Shown here: positions 1-9,900 of the stretch, in pieces
Position numbering within the stretch: position 1 is the stretch's first letter
How the letters are laid out: each line of letters starts with the position of its first letter
From: Flagellimonas taeanensis
GTDB lineage: Bacteria > Bacteroidota > Bacteroidia > Flavobacteriales > Flavobacteriaceae
Direction of reading: 5' to 3'
Assembly: GCF_003584105.1 (NCBI RefSeq)
Contig: NZ_QXFO01000015.1
Location: 30,252 to 94,251, forward strand
DNA length: 64,000 nucleotides
Notes under the pieces: generated by a model
The model's input: the letters and a program-made list of their open reading frames with translations, nothing else
What the model was told of the DNA's origin: nothing
The model's database searches: none
Position numbers and translations under genes: made by a program

Positions 1-2
1 TC

Positions 3-290
3 ATCAGCTTGGCCGTCTTTGAAAAGTTCAGGCCATTGGCCTATAATTATTTCAAGCTCTATGCAGCAGTATATATGCTGGTTCCCGCCTTCTTTTTGGT
101 CAATGTCTTCGTCAACAACCTTTATACGGAGATCAGTACCAACTTCTGGGGGAACCTCTTTGGTTTTGATTTTGGGAGTGAATTCTTTGCCCCGATCATT
201 GAACTCGGGACCATTGGCTTTATTGTCTTGCTCAAATTTAAATTGTACCGAAGGGCGACCAGTTTTACCCTTCGATTGTTCACCGGTTAA
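3..290 (+). CDS. C-terminal part of a conjugative transfer membrane protein, probably TraJ (cut by window edge)
   Basis: The reading frame is open from the left window edge and stops just before traK, so only the last 95 or so residues are present. The visible part has two hydrophobic stretches (around LYAAVYMLVPAFFLVNVFV and PIIELGTIGFIVLLKFK), as expected of an inner-membrane subunit of a mating-pair formation apparatus. The identification as TraJ rests on position: in Bacteroides conjugative transposons traJ lies directly upstream of traK. The fragment itself is too short to recognise with certainty. The TTG at position 9 is not likely to be a true start. Confidence 0.5.
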   Translation: MSLAVFEKFRPLAYNYFKLYAAVYMLVPAFFLVNVFVNNLYTEISTNFWGNLFGFDFGSEFFAPIIELGTIGFIVLLKFKLYRRATSFTLRLFTG

Positions 291-300
291 ATTGAAGTCT

Positions 301-927
301 ATGAAAACACCTTTTAAAAGTATTGTTCATGTGCTGCGGCTCAACCGTTTTGTGGTTCTTGCCGTGGTTATCGCCTCGGTTTTGGTCTGTATGGTTGCTA
401 TGGTCCTAGTGGGCAGGATATACCGTGAATCGTTGAACGGGGCCTTCGTGGTCAATGGGGAAGGGGAGGTCATACCGCTTTCCTGGGCCGAACAACGGGA
501 TCATCTGGAAGTGGAGGCCCTGGCCCATTTGGAACAGTTTCATAGGTGGTTTTATGGGGTGGATGCCGGCAGTTATGAGAAGAACATGGAGAAGGCCCTT
601 TGGTTGGGCAATGCCTCCGTTGGTGCTGTCTTTCAACAGAAAAAGGCAGACGGTTTCTATAACCGGTTGTTGCAATATTCCCTTGTGCAAGAGGTCATCC
701 GAATCGATACAGAGCTGGATTGGGATGGGTCTTCCTTTGCGTTTAGGACCCAATTGCACATACGGATCAATCGGGGAACCGTCACCGATACCTATGAACT
801 GGTGACCTCGGGACATTTGATCCAGGTGGAACGGAATTTTCCCCATAATCCTCATGGATTGTTGATCACTGATTTTTTTGAAAACTCACTTCGTAAACTA
901 GAAACTCATGAAAACACAGAAGAATAA
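301..927 (+). CDS. traK: Conjugative transposon protein TraK
   Basis: This 208-residue protein is predicted to be a structural part of the conjugative mating apparatus. It has a short cytoplasmic N-terminus, one membrane anchor at about residues 14-37 and a periplasmic remainder, the layout of the TraK family of Bacteroides conjugative transposons. The conserved-looking parts are a helical stretch with HLEQFHRWFYG and a C-terminal NPHG followed by a short tail, both reminiscent of CTnDOT TraK. The start was chosen at ATG 301, eleven bases after the preceding stop; a longer open frame upstream overlaps the preceding gene and is not credible. Its 3' end overlaps traM by 20 bases, so the two are surely co-transcribed. 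Confidence 0.85.
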   Translation: MKTPFKSIVHVLRLNRFVVLAVVIASVLVCMVAMVLVGRIYRESLNGAFVVNGEGEVIPLSWAEQRDHLEVEALAHLEQFHRWFYGVDAGSYEKNMEKALWLGNASVGAVFQQKKADGFYNRLLQYSLVQEVIRIDTELDWDGSSFAFRTQLHIRINRGTVTDTYELVTSGHLIQVERNFPHNPHGLLITDFFENSLRKLETHENTEE

Positions 928-1840
928 AATAGTTTTTGTGCTGGTACTGGCATGTATGGTACTCTTTATCACCATATATAGCATCGTCACTTTTGGTAAG
1001 CCAAAAAAGGAAAGCCTTGATGTAGGGAGGATCCCCATGCCGGATCTGGAGGACACTTCGGTGGAGTTTGAAACCAAACTGGAAGCCGTGGAAGCCATCA
1101 AGGTGGAAAAACAATCCACGGCACCACAAGTGTATCCCGACCAGATGGTGGATGATAAAGGGTATTTCAATCCCGATTATATGGAATATGAAAAGCAGCG
1201 TATCATAGACAGTGTCTTTGATACCAATGCCTTTACTGCGAAAAAAGTTTCTGTGTCGGATGCAGGCGTAATGCCCAGGTTGGGGACTGTAAAGAAGGTA
1301 AAGGTAGACGATGAAAAGTTGACAATGGGTTCACCAAGGACGGAAACGGAGCTAGGATCGGTACATCAACTGTTCTTTGCCTCCAATCCAAAAAGGAACC
1401 GTTCCGATGGAAATTTACCAACTACTGCTGTGGCCAAGGTGTATGTGGATGGGGACCAGACCCTTCGGGATGGACAACGATTGGACTTGCGACTCGCCCA
1501 TGACTATGTTGTGGATGGGAAAAGGATGCCAGGAGGTACCCGCCTCTATGGCTTTGTAAAGATAAGGCCCAACCGGGTGATGGTGGAACTTACCCGATTG
1601 GGGACAACCCTTATGGATATGCAAGCCTATGATGCCCAGGATGGGCAGGAAGGGATTTATGTGAAGAACCATCTGCGGGGTGAAGTGGTGGATCGGTCTT
1701 TGGATGAGGGCCTTGGAGAGATCAATGTGCCGGGTGTGCCCCAGTTCAATGGGATCAAACGCATATTTCAGCGTGATCAACGTACCGTTAAAGTTCAGAT
1801 TTCCGACCATTATCAATTTTTCTTAATACCTAGATCATGA
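908..1840 (+). CDS. traM: Conjugative transposon protein TraM
   Basis: The 310-residue product has an N-terminal membrane anchor (about residues 8-29), an acidic linker, and a C-terminal domain containing RDGQRLDLRLAHDYVVDG and PGGTRLYGFVKIRPNR. These match the TraM family of Bacteroides-type conjugative transposons, which contributes to the envelope-spanning transfer channel. It is shorter than the Bacteroides homologues I know of, mainly in the linker. It overlaps traK by 20 bases upstream and traN by 4 bases (ATGA) downstream, which fits translational coupling within one tra operon. Confidence 0.85.
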   Translation: MKTQKNKIVFVLVLACMVLFITIYSIVTFGKPKKESLDVGRIPMPDLEDTSVEFETKLEAVEAIKVEKQSTAPQVYPDQMVDDKGYFNPDYMEYEKQRIIDSVFDTNAFTAKKVSVSDAGVMPRLGTVKKVKVDDEKLTMGSPRTETELGSVHQLFFASNPKRNRSDGNLPTTAVAKVYVDGDQTLRDGQRLDLRLAHDYVVDGKRMPGGTRLYGFVKIRPNRVMVELTRLGTTLMDMQAYDAQDGQEGIYVKNHLRGEVVDRSLDEGLGEINVPGVPQFNGIKRIFQRDQRTVKVQISDHYQFFLIPRS

Positions 1841-2622
1841 AAACACTAAACGTCATCATTGCAGTAATGCTAATGGCCTATGGGCACACCGTATCGGGCC
1901 AAAAGGTTTTGGACACCATCCAAGCCAATTCACAAATGAACGTGGCCCTCTTTTTTCCCAGTCCCATCAAACAGGCTATAACGGGAAACACTAAAGCGAT
2001 CTTTACCTATAACCGGGAAGAAGCTCAATATTTTGGGCTATTGCAGTCCACAGCCAACACCATTACCAACCTTTTGGTGGTCACCATGGACGGACAAGCA
2101 TATGAATTTAAGGTGGCCTATAGGGAAAACGTTGCCCAAACCCATTTTTTTGTGGACAAGGCGCATAGCATTGGTCCAGTACAGCCATTACCTGGTAAAA
2201 AAGGGGATTCCTTGGCTTCCCACACAGCTCGATTTCCTCTTTTAAGGGGATTGCCATCAAGTGATGGGAATGGTGCCTTGGCATCGGTGCGAAGAAAGGG
2301 AATCCGATTGCTGTTGAAAAGGTTGGTCTACCGAAACGCTCAAGTATTTATGGTTGTAGAGGTGCGCAACCGATCAGGCATTGATTTTGAAGTAGGCACC
2401 CTTGAGGCCCTAAGGATAAATGGCAGCTTGAAACGGAGATCCTCGTATCAAGAAACCAGGTTGGAACCCCATTATATCATTGAACGACCCAAAATTATTA
2501 AAACCGGGACTTCCCAACGATTTGTACTTGTGCTACCTAAATTTGTCCTATTCGATAAGGAGCATCTAAGACTGATTCTCTTGGAAAGCCGTGGAGGCAG
2601 AAGGTTGGAGCTCAACTATTGA
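1837..2622 (+). CDS. traN: Conjugative transposon protein TraN (DUF4138)
   Basis: The 261-residue protein begins with a Sec signal peptide (about residues 1-21, ending at VSG-QK). The body is a beta-rich exported domain that contains FPSPIKQAITGN near residue 42 and a C-terminal stretch with LVLPKFVLFDKEHLRLIL, typical of TraN/DUF4138, an outer-membrane-associated or periplasmic component of the conjugative apparatus. It is the last gene of the tra run. The next expected genes of a Bacteroides transposon (traO, traP, traQ) are not here, so either this flavobacterial element lacks them or the operon is interrupted by the metal-resistance cargo that follows. Confidence 0.8.
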   Translation: MKTLNVIIAVMLMAYGHTVSGQKVLDTIQANSQMNVALFFPSPIKQAITGNTKAIFTYNREEAQYFGLLQSTANTITNLLVVTMDGQAYEFKVAYRENVAQTHFFVDKAHSIGPVQPLPGKKGDSLASHTARFPLLRGLPSSDGNGALASVRRKGIRLLLKRLVYRNAQVFMVVEVRNRSGIDFEVGTLEALRINGSLKRRSSYQETRLEPHYIIERPKIIKTGTSQRFVLVLPKFVLFDKEHLRLILLESRGGRRLELNY

Positions 2623-2893
2623 CCTATCGATAAAGAGAAGTGGAATCCCTTATAGGGTATACACTTTAACATGAAAACAAAATTTTGCCATAACAAAGGT
2701 TATAATGGTTACCAAGAAAGGAAATAAATTAGGAATGGTACACCTCAGGAAAAATGGAACTGGCTTCCAGCAGTATTAATACCAGAATCCAGTATTCTCT
2801 TCGTAGTGGCCTAATAGGATTGCGGGAACACTGAAAATCCGTATTGCTATTGGGAATGCACCCTTTTATATGCTAAATTGCTCTATTTGCCTA

Positions 2894-4981
2894 TCATCCT
2901 TTGATCTGATTACTTCCTATCTTACGTTTTAACAACTGCGCATTGATGGCCACAATGATGGTGCTCAGGCTCATGAACACCGCACCGACGGCAGGGCCCA
3001 TGACAAACCCTGAGGAATACAGTACACCGGCGGCCAACGGAATGGCCACCACATTATAGGCCGTTGCCCAAATCAGGTTCTGGATCATTTTGTTGTAGGT
3101 GGCCTTGCCGAACAGGATGAGATTGGCTATATCCTTGGGGTTACTGTTGACCAAGATGATGTCGGCGGTTTCCGCCGCAACGTCCGTACCGGAACCAACG
3201 GCAATGCCCACATTGGCCTTTGCAAGGGCCGGGGCATCGTTCACACCGTCCCCGGTCATGGCCACGAACTCGCCCTTACGTTGGAGTTCTTCCACTATTT
3301 CCACTTTTTGGTGGGGCAACACTTCGGCATAGTAGCCATCCAAACCGAGTTTTTCGCTAACGGCCCTGGCCGTTTTTTCATTGTCCCCAGTGGCCATCAA
3401 TACCTTGATGTCGTTCTTCTTGAATACTTGGATGGCCTCTTGGGATTCCGATCGTATCTCATCGGCCAGTGCAATGTATCCGGCCAGTTTTTCCTCGATC
3501 AACACAAATACCACGGTTTCGGCGGCATCGCTATAGGCGTCTTTGGGAATGGGAATGTTGTTGTCCCTTAAAAAACCGGGACTGACCACTTTTACCGGTT
3601 TGTCCTCCACGGTTGCCTCGACCCCTTTTCCAGTGATCGCATGAAAGTTCAAGGGATTGGGAATGGTGACCTTTTCCTTTTGGGCCCTTTTGATGATACC
3701 CACGGCAATGGGGTGTTCCGAGCTTTGTTCCAAGGCACTTGCCAGGCGAAGGACTTCATCCTGGGAATAGTTGTCATCGACCGATTGGATTCGGGTAACG
3801 CCAAAATCACCTTTGGTCAGGGTCCCCGTTTTATCAAATAACAAGGCCGAAATCTTCCGGGATTCCTCAAAGGCGGTCCTGTTGCGGATCAATAGGCCGT
3901 TTTGGGCGGATACCGCGGTGGAAATGGCCACCACCAAAGGGATGGCAAGACCCAGGGCATGGGGACAGGCAATGACCATAACGGTCACCATGCGTTCCAG
4001 GGCATAAACAAAGGGGAAACCCAGGGCCAACCATACCGCCAGGGTCCCAAAACCAATGGTCAAGGCGATATAGGTCAACCATTTGGCGGCCCTATCGGAA
4101 AGGTTTTGCATTTTGGACTTGGTCTTTTGGGCCTCTTCCACCATCGTGATCACTTTGTTGAGGTAACTATCCTTGCCCGTGTGCTCCACTTTGATTTTTA
4201 AGGTGCTGTTGCCATTGACGGAACCGCCGATCACCTTGTCCTTTTTCTCTTTCTTTACAGGTTTCGATTCCCCCGTGAGCATGGATTCGTTCAGGTAACT
4301 GCTGCCTTCGACGATGGTACCGTCGGCTGGGACCTTTTCCCCCGGCTTGACCAGTATGATGTCATCTTTCAATACCGCTTCCAACGGTATGTCCTCTATG
4401 GTTTCCCCTTTGACACGGTGTGCTTCGGCAGGCATCATGCTGACCAACAACTGTAAGGCTTTTGAGGCACCAAGGACGCTCTTCATCTCTATCCAATGCC
4501 CGAGTAGCATGATGGCTATAAGGGTGGACAGTTCCCAGAAAAAGTCTTGGCCCTTCAGTCCGAATACGGTGGCCGTGCTATAGAAATAGGCTACGGAAAT
4601 GGCCATGGAGATCAAGGTCATCATTCCCGGTGCACCCTGTTTTATTTCTGACCAAAAACCTTTCAAAAAAGGCCATCCCCCATAGAAATATACAATGGTG
4701 GAAAGCCCAAAAAGAAAGTAAGGGTTGCCGGGAAGCAGGAATTCATATCCAAAAAAATCCTGGATCATGGGCGATAGGAACAAAATGGGTATGGTGAGTA
4801 CCAGTGTTGTCCAAAATCGCTTTCGAAAGTCGGCGATCATCATTTTGTGGTGGTCGTGGCCCATTTGGCCATGTGCGGGGTTGTGCCCCGAATGGCCCCC
4901 AGGGCCATGGTCCATTTTGGAGTGGTCGGTCTTATCGTGGTTCATCCGTGAATGGTCGTGGTGTTGGTGCTTTTCCATCAT
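2894..4981 (-). CDS. copB: CopB-type copper/silver-exporting P1B-type ATPase
   Basis: This 695-residue membrane ATPase is predicted to pump copper or silver out of the cytoplasm. Its N-terminal 48 residues are dense in His and Met and replace the usual Cys-x-x-Cys metal-binding domains. Then come transmembrane helices, the actuator-domain TGES (236-239), the metal-selective CPH (339-341) in place of CPC, the phosphorylation site DKTGT (383-387), the HP of the nucleotide domain (423-424) and GDGVND (577-582). CPH and a His-rich N-terminus are the marks of the CopB subgroup, which has been linked to Cu and Ag export. It is encoded opposite to the large Cus operon and ends about 270 bases from traN. 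Length is normal for the family. The exact metal is inferred. Confidence 0.93.
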   Translation of the reverse strand: MMEKHQHHDHSRMNHDKTDHSKMDHGPGGHSGHNPAHGQMGHDHHKMMIADFRKRFWTTLVLTIPILFLSPMIQDFFGYEFLLPGNPYFLFGLSTIVYFYGGWPFLKGFWSEIKQGAPGMMTLISMAISVAYFYSTATVFGLKGQDFFWELSTLIAIMLLGHWIEMKSVLGASKALQLLVSMMPAEAHRVKGETIEDIPLEAVLKDDIILVKPGEKVPADGTIVEGSSYLNESMLTGESKPVKKEKKDKVIGGSVNGNSTLKIKVEHTGKDSYLNKVITMVEEAQKTKSKMQNLSDRAAKWLTYIALTIGFGTLAVWLALGFPFVYALERMVTVMVIACPHALGLAIPLVVAISTAVSAQNGLLIRNRTAFEESRKISALLFDKTGTLTKGDFGVTRIQSVDDNYSQDEVLRLASALEQSSEHPIAVGIIKRAQKEKVTIPNPLNFHAITGKGVEATVEDKPVKVVSPGFLRDNNIPIPKDAYSDAAETVVFVLIEEKLAGYIALADEIRSESQEAIQVFKKNDIKVLMATGDNEKTARAVSEKLGLDGYYAEVLPHQKVEIVEELQRKGEFVAMTGDGVNDAPALAKANVGIAVGSGTDVAAETADIILVNSNPKDIANLILFGKATYNKMIQNLIWATAYNVVAIPLAAGVLYSSGFVMGPAVGAVFMSLSTIIVAINAQLLKRKIGSNQIKG

Positions 4982-4997
4982 CGGTCCTTCTTTTGGG

Positions 4998-5291
4998 TTA
5001 TCGTAATTTTTTTCTCATTTTTTCAGAAATGTTTTCGGCATAGACGCCATAGGCATCCACCAGGATGCCCCTAATGCCATCCTTGGAGGATATGGCGTAC
5101 AGCACGCTGTTGTCATCGGTGCTGCTCATCCCCTCAAAACGATGGGTCTGGTCGACCTTAAAGTCTTCCGGTCGAATTTCGATTTTAAGGGAAGCGCATT
5201 CCAGACAATGGGGCTTGAGATTAAAATCATAGGTGTAGCCCTTTGCCTGTAAATCGGATATGGCTTCTGAAAGGGTATCATAATTTTTCAT
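4998..5291 (-). CDS. Small conserved protein (family often labelled phosphoribosylpyrophosphate synthetase)
   Basis: This 97-residue soluble protein has the pattern of a small Bacteroidota family: an N-terminal YDTLSEAISDL helix, a YDFNLKPHCLEC segment, an acidic PEDF, RFEGMSSTDD and then YAISSKDGIRGILVDAYG near the C-terminus. The family is commonly labelled phosphoribosylpyrophosphate synthetase, but the protein is far too short for that enzyme and has none of its motifs, so the name should not be trusted. The ATG at 5291 was chosen because homologues as I recall them begin with such a sequence; an in-frame start at 5405 would add 38 unlike residues. It lies 16 bases upstream of copB on the same strand, so it is probably co-transcribed. 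The Cys pair in HCLEC could bind metal, but this is a guess. Confidence 0.7.
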   Translation of the reverse strand: MKNYDTLSEAISDLQAKGYTYDFNLKPHCLECASLKIEIRPEDFKVDQTHRFEGMSSTDDNSVLYAISSKDGIRGILVDAYGVYAENISEKMRKKLR

Positions 5292-5468
5292 AGGGTTTCG
5301 ATTTTGGGTTATTGTGATATAACCATTTGTTGTTACAATCTCCATTGATAAATCGTCGTTTTTACAACAGATCAGAATGTATTGTCCTGAAAATGCCCCA
5401 GCCATTTAAAGGACGAATGTCCTTACAAAGGGACAAACCAGGGCATAGTGCCCAAGGTGGAAAAAAAA

Positions 5469-5888
5469 TCAAATCAATAAAGTCCTGTGGAGGATAGGGA
5501 GGTTTCGTTCGACCCAAGGGGGGATATAGTCTTTAAAAGGAACAATGCTTTCCTGTAGCCCACCAGAGCGATCGGTATGGTAAAAAATGGAGGTATATGG
5601 AACTATGAGTGTATCGAAATCAAGGTCAAAAGATCGAACCATCAGGTCATCCTTGCCGAAATTGGCATAAGTAACGTTGCTACAGCAATTCTTTTGCTCC
5701 AAAGAACACTTCCTTAAGGGGCTTTTGGGGCTTTGAAGCTTTTGGTCGCAGGGTTTTGCCTTTCCTGTCACGGAAAAACTGACTAATTTGTTACAACAAA
5801 AATGGGCGTTGGAAGCAAAGGAAGTCGTACTGACCAATACGGAACAGGCTAGAAACAGGGATAATATTTTCGATATGGTTTGCTTCAC
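5469..5888 (-). CDS. HYC_CC_PP-family exported protein, divergent copy
   Basis: The 139-residue product has a signal peptide (residues 1-25, ending at SFA-SN), then HFCC, a later NCCSN and a C-terminal PPW. These are the three landmarks that name the HYC_CC_PP family of Bacteroidota, here with Phe in place of Tyr. Such proteins are usually found beside copper-efflux RND genes and may bind metal in the periplasm through Cys and His; the function is not established. The start codon is GTG at 5888, as no ATG lies in a sensible place. A paralogue of similar length lies at 6459 on the other strand, so the two flank a 570-base gap and look like a diverged pair. Confidence 0.75.
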   Translation of the reverse strand: MKQTISKILSLFLACSVLVSTTSFASNAHFCCNKLVSFSVTGKAKPCDQKLQSPKSPLRKCSLEQKNCCSNVTYANFGKDDLMVRSFDLDFDTLIVPYTSIFYHTDRSGGLQESIVPFKDYIPPWVERNLPILHRTLLI

Positions 5889-6458
5889 CTATTAAAATTA
5901 AAAAAAATAGTACACCGATCATAAAACATATTGAAATCAATTCGATCTTAACTCACTCATACATTAATAGTTTTTTGTATTCTGATAATGTGGATTGTTC
6001 CTGTTTCAAAAGTATGGGAACTACTTCTGAAAAAACATGATGGACATCATGTTTTGGATTGGGTGGAACAACTTCATATGCCCATTCGATTTCTGTTGCT
6101 TGGGCAACAGGTGAAGCTAAAGGTCAATGTGCCCGATCCACCGACAGGATGTGGGATGGGACAACCTTTGTGGCCCAGCCTAAGAAATTGGTATACCATT
6201 ATTCCCTATGGAAGACAAAATATCATAGCCCGTCCTTCCTTCATTTCTGACATAAGGCCGACCTGAAAAAGCCGTTATGTCATTGCTGGCCAGGGAACGT
6301 TTTGTCACACTATATGTAATTGAAAATCAAACCGATGATTTTGTGGGACCTGCTTAGGTTCAGGGCTGTGGAATGGCAAGGATTTTACATGAAATCACCA
6401 TAAAAAATATGTTAAATAAAATAGGGTTGTTAAAATTATTGTAGTTTTGTAATCGCAT
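5889..6458. other. Divergent intergenic region between two HYC_CC_PP genes
   Basis: These 570 bases separate the minus-strand and plus-strand metal-resistance operons and should hold the promoters of both. Two overlapping open frames (5988-6266 and 6059-6250) were examined. Neither has a recognisable product, signal peptide or membrane segment, so neither is called. A TAnnTTTG-like box lies at the right end. No clear long palindrome for a metal-responsive regulator was found. Confidence 0.4.
6442..6449 (+). promoter_or_regulatory. Candidate Bacteroidota -7 promoter box for the cus operon
   Basis: TAGTTTTG matches the TAnnTTTG consensus of the housekeeping sigma factor in Bacteroidota and lies only 9 bases before the ATG at 6459. 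A TTG at 6427-6429 is closer than the usual -33 spacing, so the upstream element is not convincing. If used, the transcript would have a very short leader. Confidence 0.3.
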
Positions 6459-6875
6459 ATGAAACTATTTTGGTTCAAAATATTATCTTGTTTCATGGCA
6501 CTGAATGTGCTGGCCTCCACATTTTCCTTTGCGGTGGGGCAACACTATTGTGGTGAGGATCTTGTTGATTTTTCCTTCTTCGGTAAAGCGGAATCCTGTG
6601 GAATGGATGTGCAACAAGCATCCGATTCGCATGAACATAATCTGCAAAAAAATGGATGCTGTGAAGATGAGACACTTTCTGTCCTCGGGCAGGAAGATCT
6701 TCTACTTTCAGTTGAAAATGTAAGTATAGGGGAGCATCAGTTCCTAATTGCCTTCACCTACAGTTACATAAATCTTTTTGAGGGATCACAGGAAAATATA
6801 GTTCCTGTCGTACATTACCCTCCGCCCCTTTTGGTCAAGGATATTCAGATTCTTGATCAAACTTTCCTTATTTAA
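6459..6875 (+). CDS. HYC_CC_PP-family exported protein
   Basis: The 138-residue product has a signal peptide (about residues 1-26, cleavage near FAV-GQ), then the exact HYC triad in QHYCGED, a GCCED pair near residue 68 and HYPPP near the C-terminus, which identifies the HYC_CC_PP family. It is the first gene of the plus-strand copper operon, 104 bases before cusA. The conserved Cys and His residues and the constant association with Cus/Czc-type pumps suggest a periplasmic metal-binding or sensing role; this is inference. It is paralogous to the gene at 5469-5888, sharing length, landmarks and an ending like ILDQTFLI/ILHRTLLI. Confidence 0.8.
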   Translation: MKLFWFKILSCFMALNVLASTFSFAVGQHYCGEDLVDFSFFGKAESCGMDVQQASDSHEHNLQKNGCCEDETLSVLGQEDLLLSVENVSIGEHQFLIAFTYSYINLFEGSQENIVPVVHYPPPLLVKDIQILDQTFLI

Positions 6876-6979
6876 GAGCATATCGATGACGTTTGGCCGT
6901 GCTATGGTTTTTGGCATGGCCCTAGGTATTTATTGCCTTTGGAACAATTTCACTATTTCCAACACAATAAACTCATGAT

Positions 6980-9900
6980 ATGCTCAATAAAATCATAAAA
7001 TACTTTTTAGAGAACAAACTGGTGACCGTTCTCGTTTTAATAATGTTGGTTACCTGGGGGATTGTCACTTCCCCCTTCAATTGGAATACGGGCTTTCTTC
7101 CCAAAGACCCGGTGCCCGTGGATGCCATTCCCGATATTGGGGAAAACCAGCAAATTGTTTTCACGCAATGGCCCGGACGTTCGCCACAAGATATCGAGGA
7201 TCAGATTTCTTATCCAATGACGACCTATTTACTGGGGATTCCAGGAGTGAAAACAATCCGTAGTTCATCCATCTTTGGATTTTCCAGTATCTATATCATT
7301 TTTGATGATGATGTGGAATTTTATTGGTCGCGTTCCCGGATCCTGGAAAAATTGAATTCACTTCCCACGGGTCTGTTGCCCGATGGCGTTACCCCGACTT
7401 TGGGTCCCGACGCCACGGCATTGGGACAGGTATATTGGTATACCTTGGAAGGAAGGGACAAGGATGGCAATCCTACGGGAGGATGGGATCTGCACGAGAT
7501 ACGGACCGCCCAGGATTTTTATGTGAAATATGGATTGAATGCCGTGGACGGGGTGTCCGAAGTGGCTTCGATCGGGGGTTATGTCCAAGAATATCAAGTG
7601 GATGTAAATCCGGATGCCCTAAAGGCCTATAATATCCCCTTATACAAGGTCATGGAGGCCGTACGGAAGTCGAACAGGGATGTGGGCGCCAAGACCATTG
7701 AAGTCAATCAAGCAGAATATTTGGTCAGGGGCTTGGGATATGTCAAAAATACGGAAGACATAGAAAAGGCGGTGGTTGCCGTATTTGACAATGTCCCGGT
7801 TCGGATCAAGGATATTGGGGTGGTCAGCTTGGGACCGGCCACACGAAGGGGCGTGCTCGATAAAGGGGGCGCCGAAGTGGTAGGTGGCGTAGTGGTCGCC
7901 CGTTATGGTTCCAATCCCTTGGCGGTCATCAATAATGTGAAGGACAAGATCAAGGAAATCGCACCCGGATTGCCCAAGAAGACCTTGGCCAATGGTGTGG
8001 AAAGCCAATTGACCGTGGTCCCGTTTTATGACCGGACACAGCTCATCCACGAGACCATAGGCACTTTGGAAAATGCCCTGTCCCACGAAATACTGATCAG
8101 CATCATCGTTGTACTGGTACTTGTCCTCAACTTGAGGGCCTCTGTGATCATATCAAGTCTATTGCCCGTCGGGGTGCTAATGACCTTTATTGTCATGCAA
8201 TATGCCGGGGTAGATGCCAATGTGGTGGCCCTTTCCGGGATAGCCATTGCCATAGGGGTGATGGTGGACGTGGGGATCGTGTTCGTCGAGAACATTATCC
8301 GACATTTGGAAATGCCCGAGAACCATGGTGCCAAGGGCAAGGAACTCATTCAGGTAATATATAGGGCCACCGTGGAAGTGGCCTCGGCAATTACCACCGC
8401 ATTGGCGACCACTGTCGTGAGCTTTGTGCCTGTCTTTGCCATGCAATCGGCAGAAGGCAAGTTATTTAGGCCCTTGGCCTTTACCAAGACCTTCGCCCTG
8501 TTGAGCGCCTTTGTACTGGGAATCGTTGTACTGCCTGCCTTGGCCCATTTTGTACTGGGGGTGGATTATGACAAGAAACGGGTGCGACGATTTTGGTCCA
8601 TTCTATTGATATCCACTGGGCTTATCTTTGCATTCTATGCCCAGATGTGGTTGCCATTGGTCATTTCACTCATTGGGTTGAACAATTTGATGGAACCCAA
8701 ATGGCCGGAGCACTATAAATCGTTTCCCAACTATATCAATTTGGGATTGACCGTTTTTATCGCCTCGTTCTTCCTGACCGAGGAATGGATGCCCTTGGGA
8801 CCCCAAAACGGTATTGTGGTCAACTACTTTTTTGTGTTGTTCCTAGTGGGCATTATCCTGGCCGCTTTGATGGGAATCGTACATTTCTATACCCCGGTCC
8901 TAAAGTGGTGTCTGGAAAACAAGGGAAAGTTCATGCTCATCCCATTCGTGACCCTGTTTTTTGGGGTATTGGTTTGGCTGGGGTTCGATAGCACCTTTGG
9001 AATCGTGGCCAAAGGCTTTGAATCGGTAGGTTGGAAAAGTGTCAGACAGACCTCGGGATGGCAGGCAGCTTCCAAGAGATTCCCGGGAATAGGGTCCGAG
9101 TTCATGCCATCGCTCAATGAAGGTTCGTTCCTGTTGATGCCGACATCCATGCCGCATTCAGGGGTGGAATACAACAAAAGGGTGGTTGGACAGTTGGATA
9201 TGCTCTTGGGAAGCATACCCGAAGTGGACTTGGTTGTCGGTAAACTCGGTCGCGTTGAATCCGCACTGGACCCTGCACCCATTTCCATGTATGAGAACAT
9301 CATCAACTATAAACCTGAATTCATTGTGAATGAAGACGGACATAGGGTCCGTTATAAAGTAGATCGAAAGGACAGGTTCATTACCCAGCATAAAGACACT
9401 TTGACCAATGAGGAAGCCTTGCAGCGAGGGATTGCCGAGAAGGACCTGATCGTGGATGAGGACGGTGAGTTTTTCCGAAACTGGAGGCCCCATATCAAAT
9501 CCCCCAACGATATCTGGGATGAGATCGTAAAGGTCACCAAGATCCCGGGCATAACCTCTGCTCCCAAATTACAGCCCATTGAAACCCGGTTGGTGATGCT
9601 GCAGACCGGAATGCGCGCTCCCATGGGGATCAAGGTTTTTGGGCCCGATTTGAAGACCATCGAGGATTTTGGGATGCAATTGGAAGGTATCTTGAAGGAA
9701 GTGCCCTCGGTCAAGGCAGAAGCCGCATTCGCCGATAGAATAGTCGGCAAACCTTATTTGCACCTCAATATCAACAGGGACGGGATATCCCGATATGGTT
9801 TGAACATTGAAGATGTGCAGCAAAGCATCGAAACAGCGATCGGTGGGATGAAGATCACCTCCACCGTTGAGGGAAGGGAACGTTTTCCCGTGCGGGTGCG

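Larger units (their letters stand above)
1..2622 (+). mobile_element. Partial transfer module of an integrative conjugative element
   Basis: Four tightly packed, overlapping plus-strand genes match the traJ-traK-traM-traN order of Bacteroidota conjugative transposons. The module begins outside the window. The 270 bases after traN carry no gene or clear terminator, and the copper-resistance genes begin on the opposite strand, which suggests these are cargo of the same element. Whether the integrase at 24957 belongs to this element or to a separate one cannot be told from the window alone. Confidence 0.6.

Noticed and set aside
4998..5291. Phosphoribosylpyrophosphate synthetase enzyme
   Set aside because: At 97 residues it is far too short and lacks PRPP-binding motifs; the database label for this family is probably erroneous.
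5988..6266. 92-codon ORF and an overlapping 63-codon ORF between the HYC_CC_PP genes
   Set aside because: Two overlapping frames, neither with family features or a clear ribosome-binding site; lies in the divergent promoter region.
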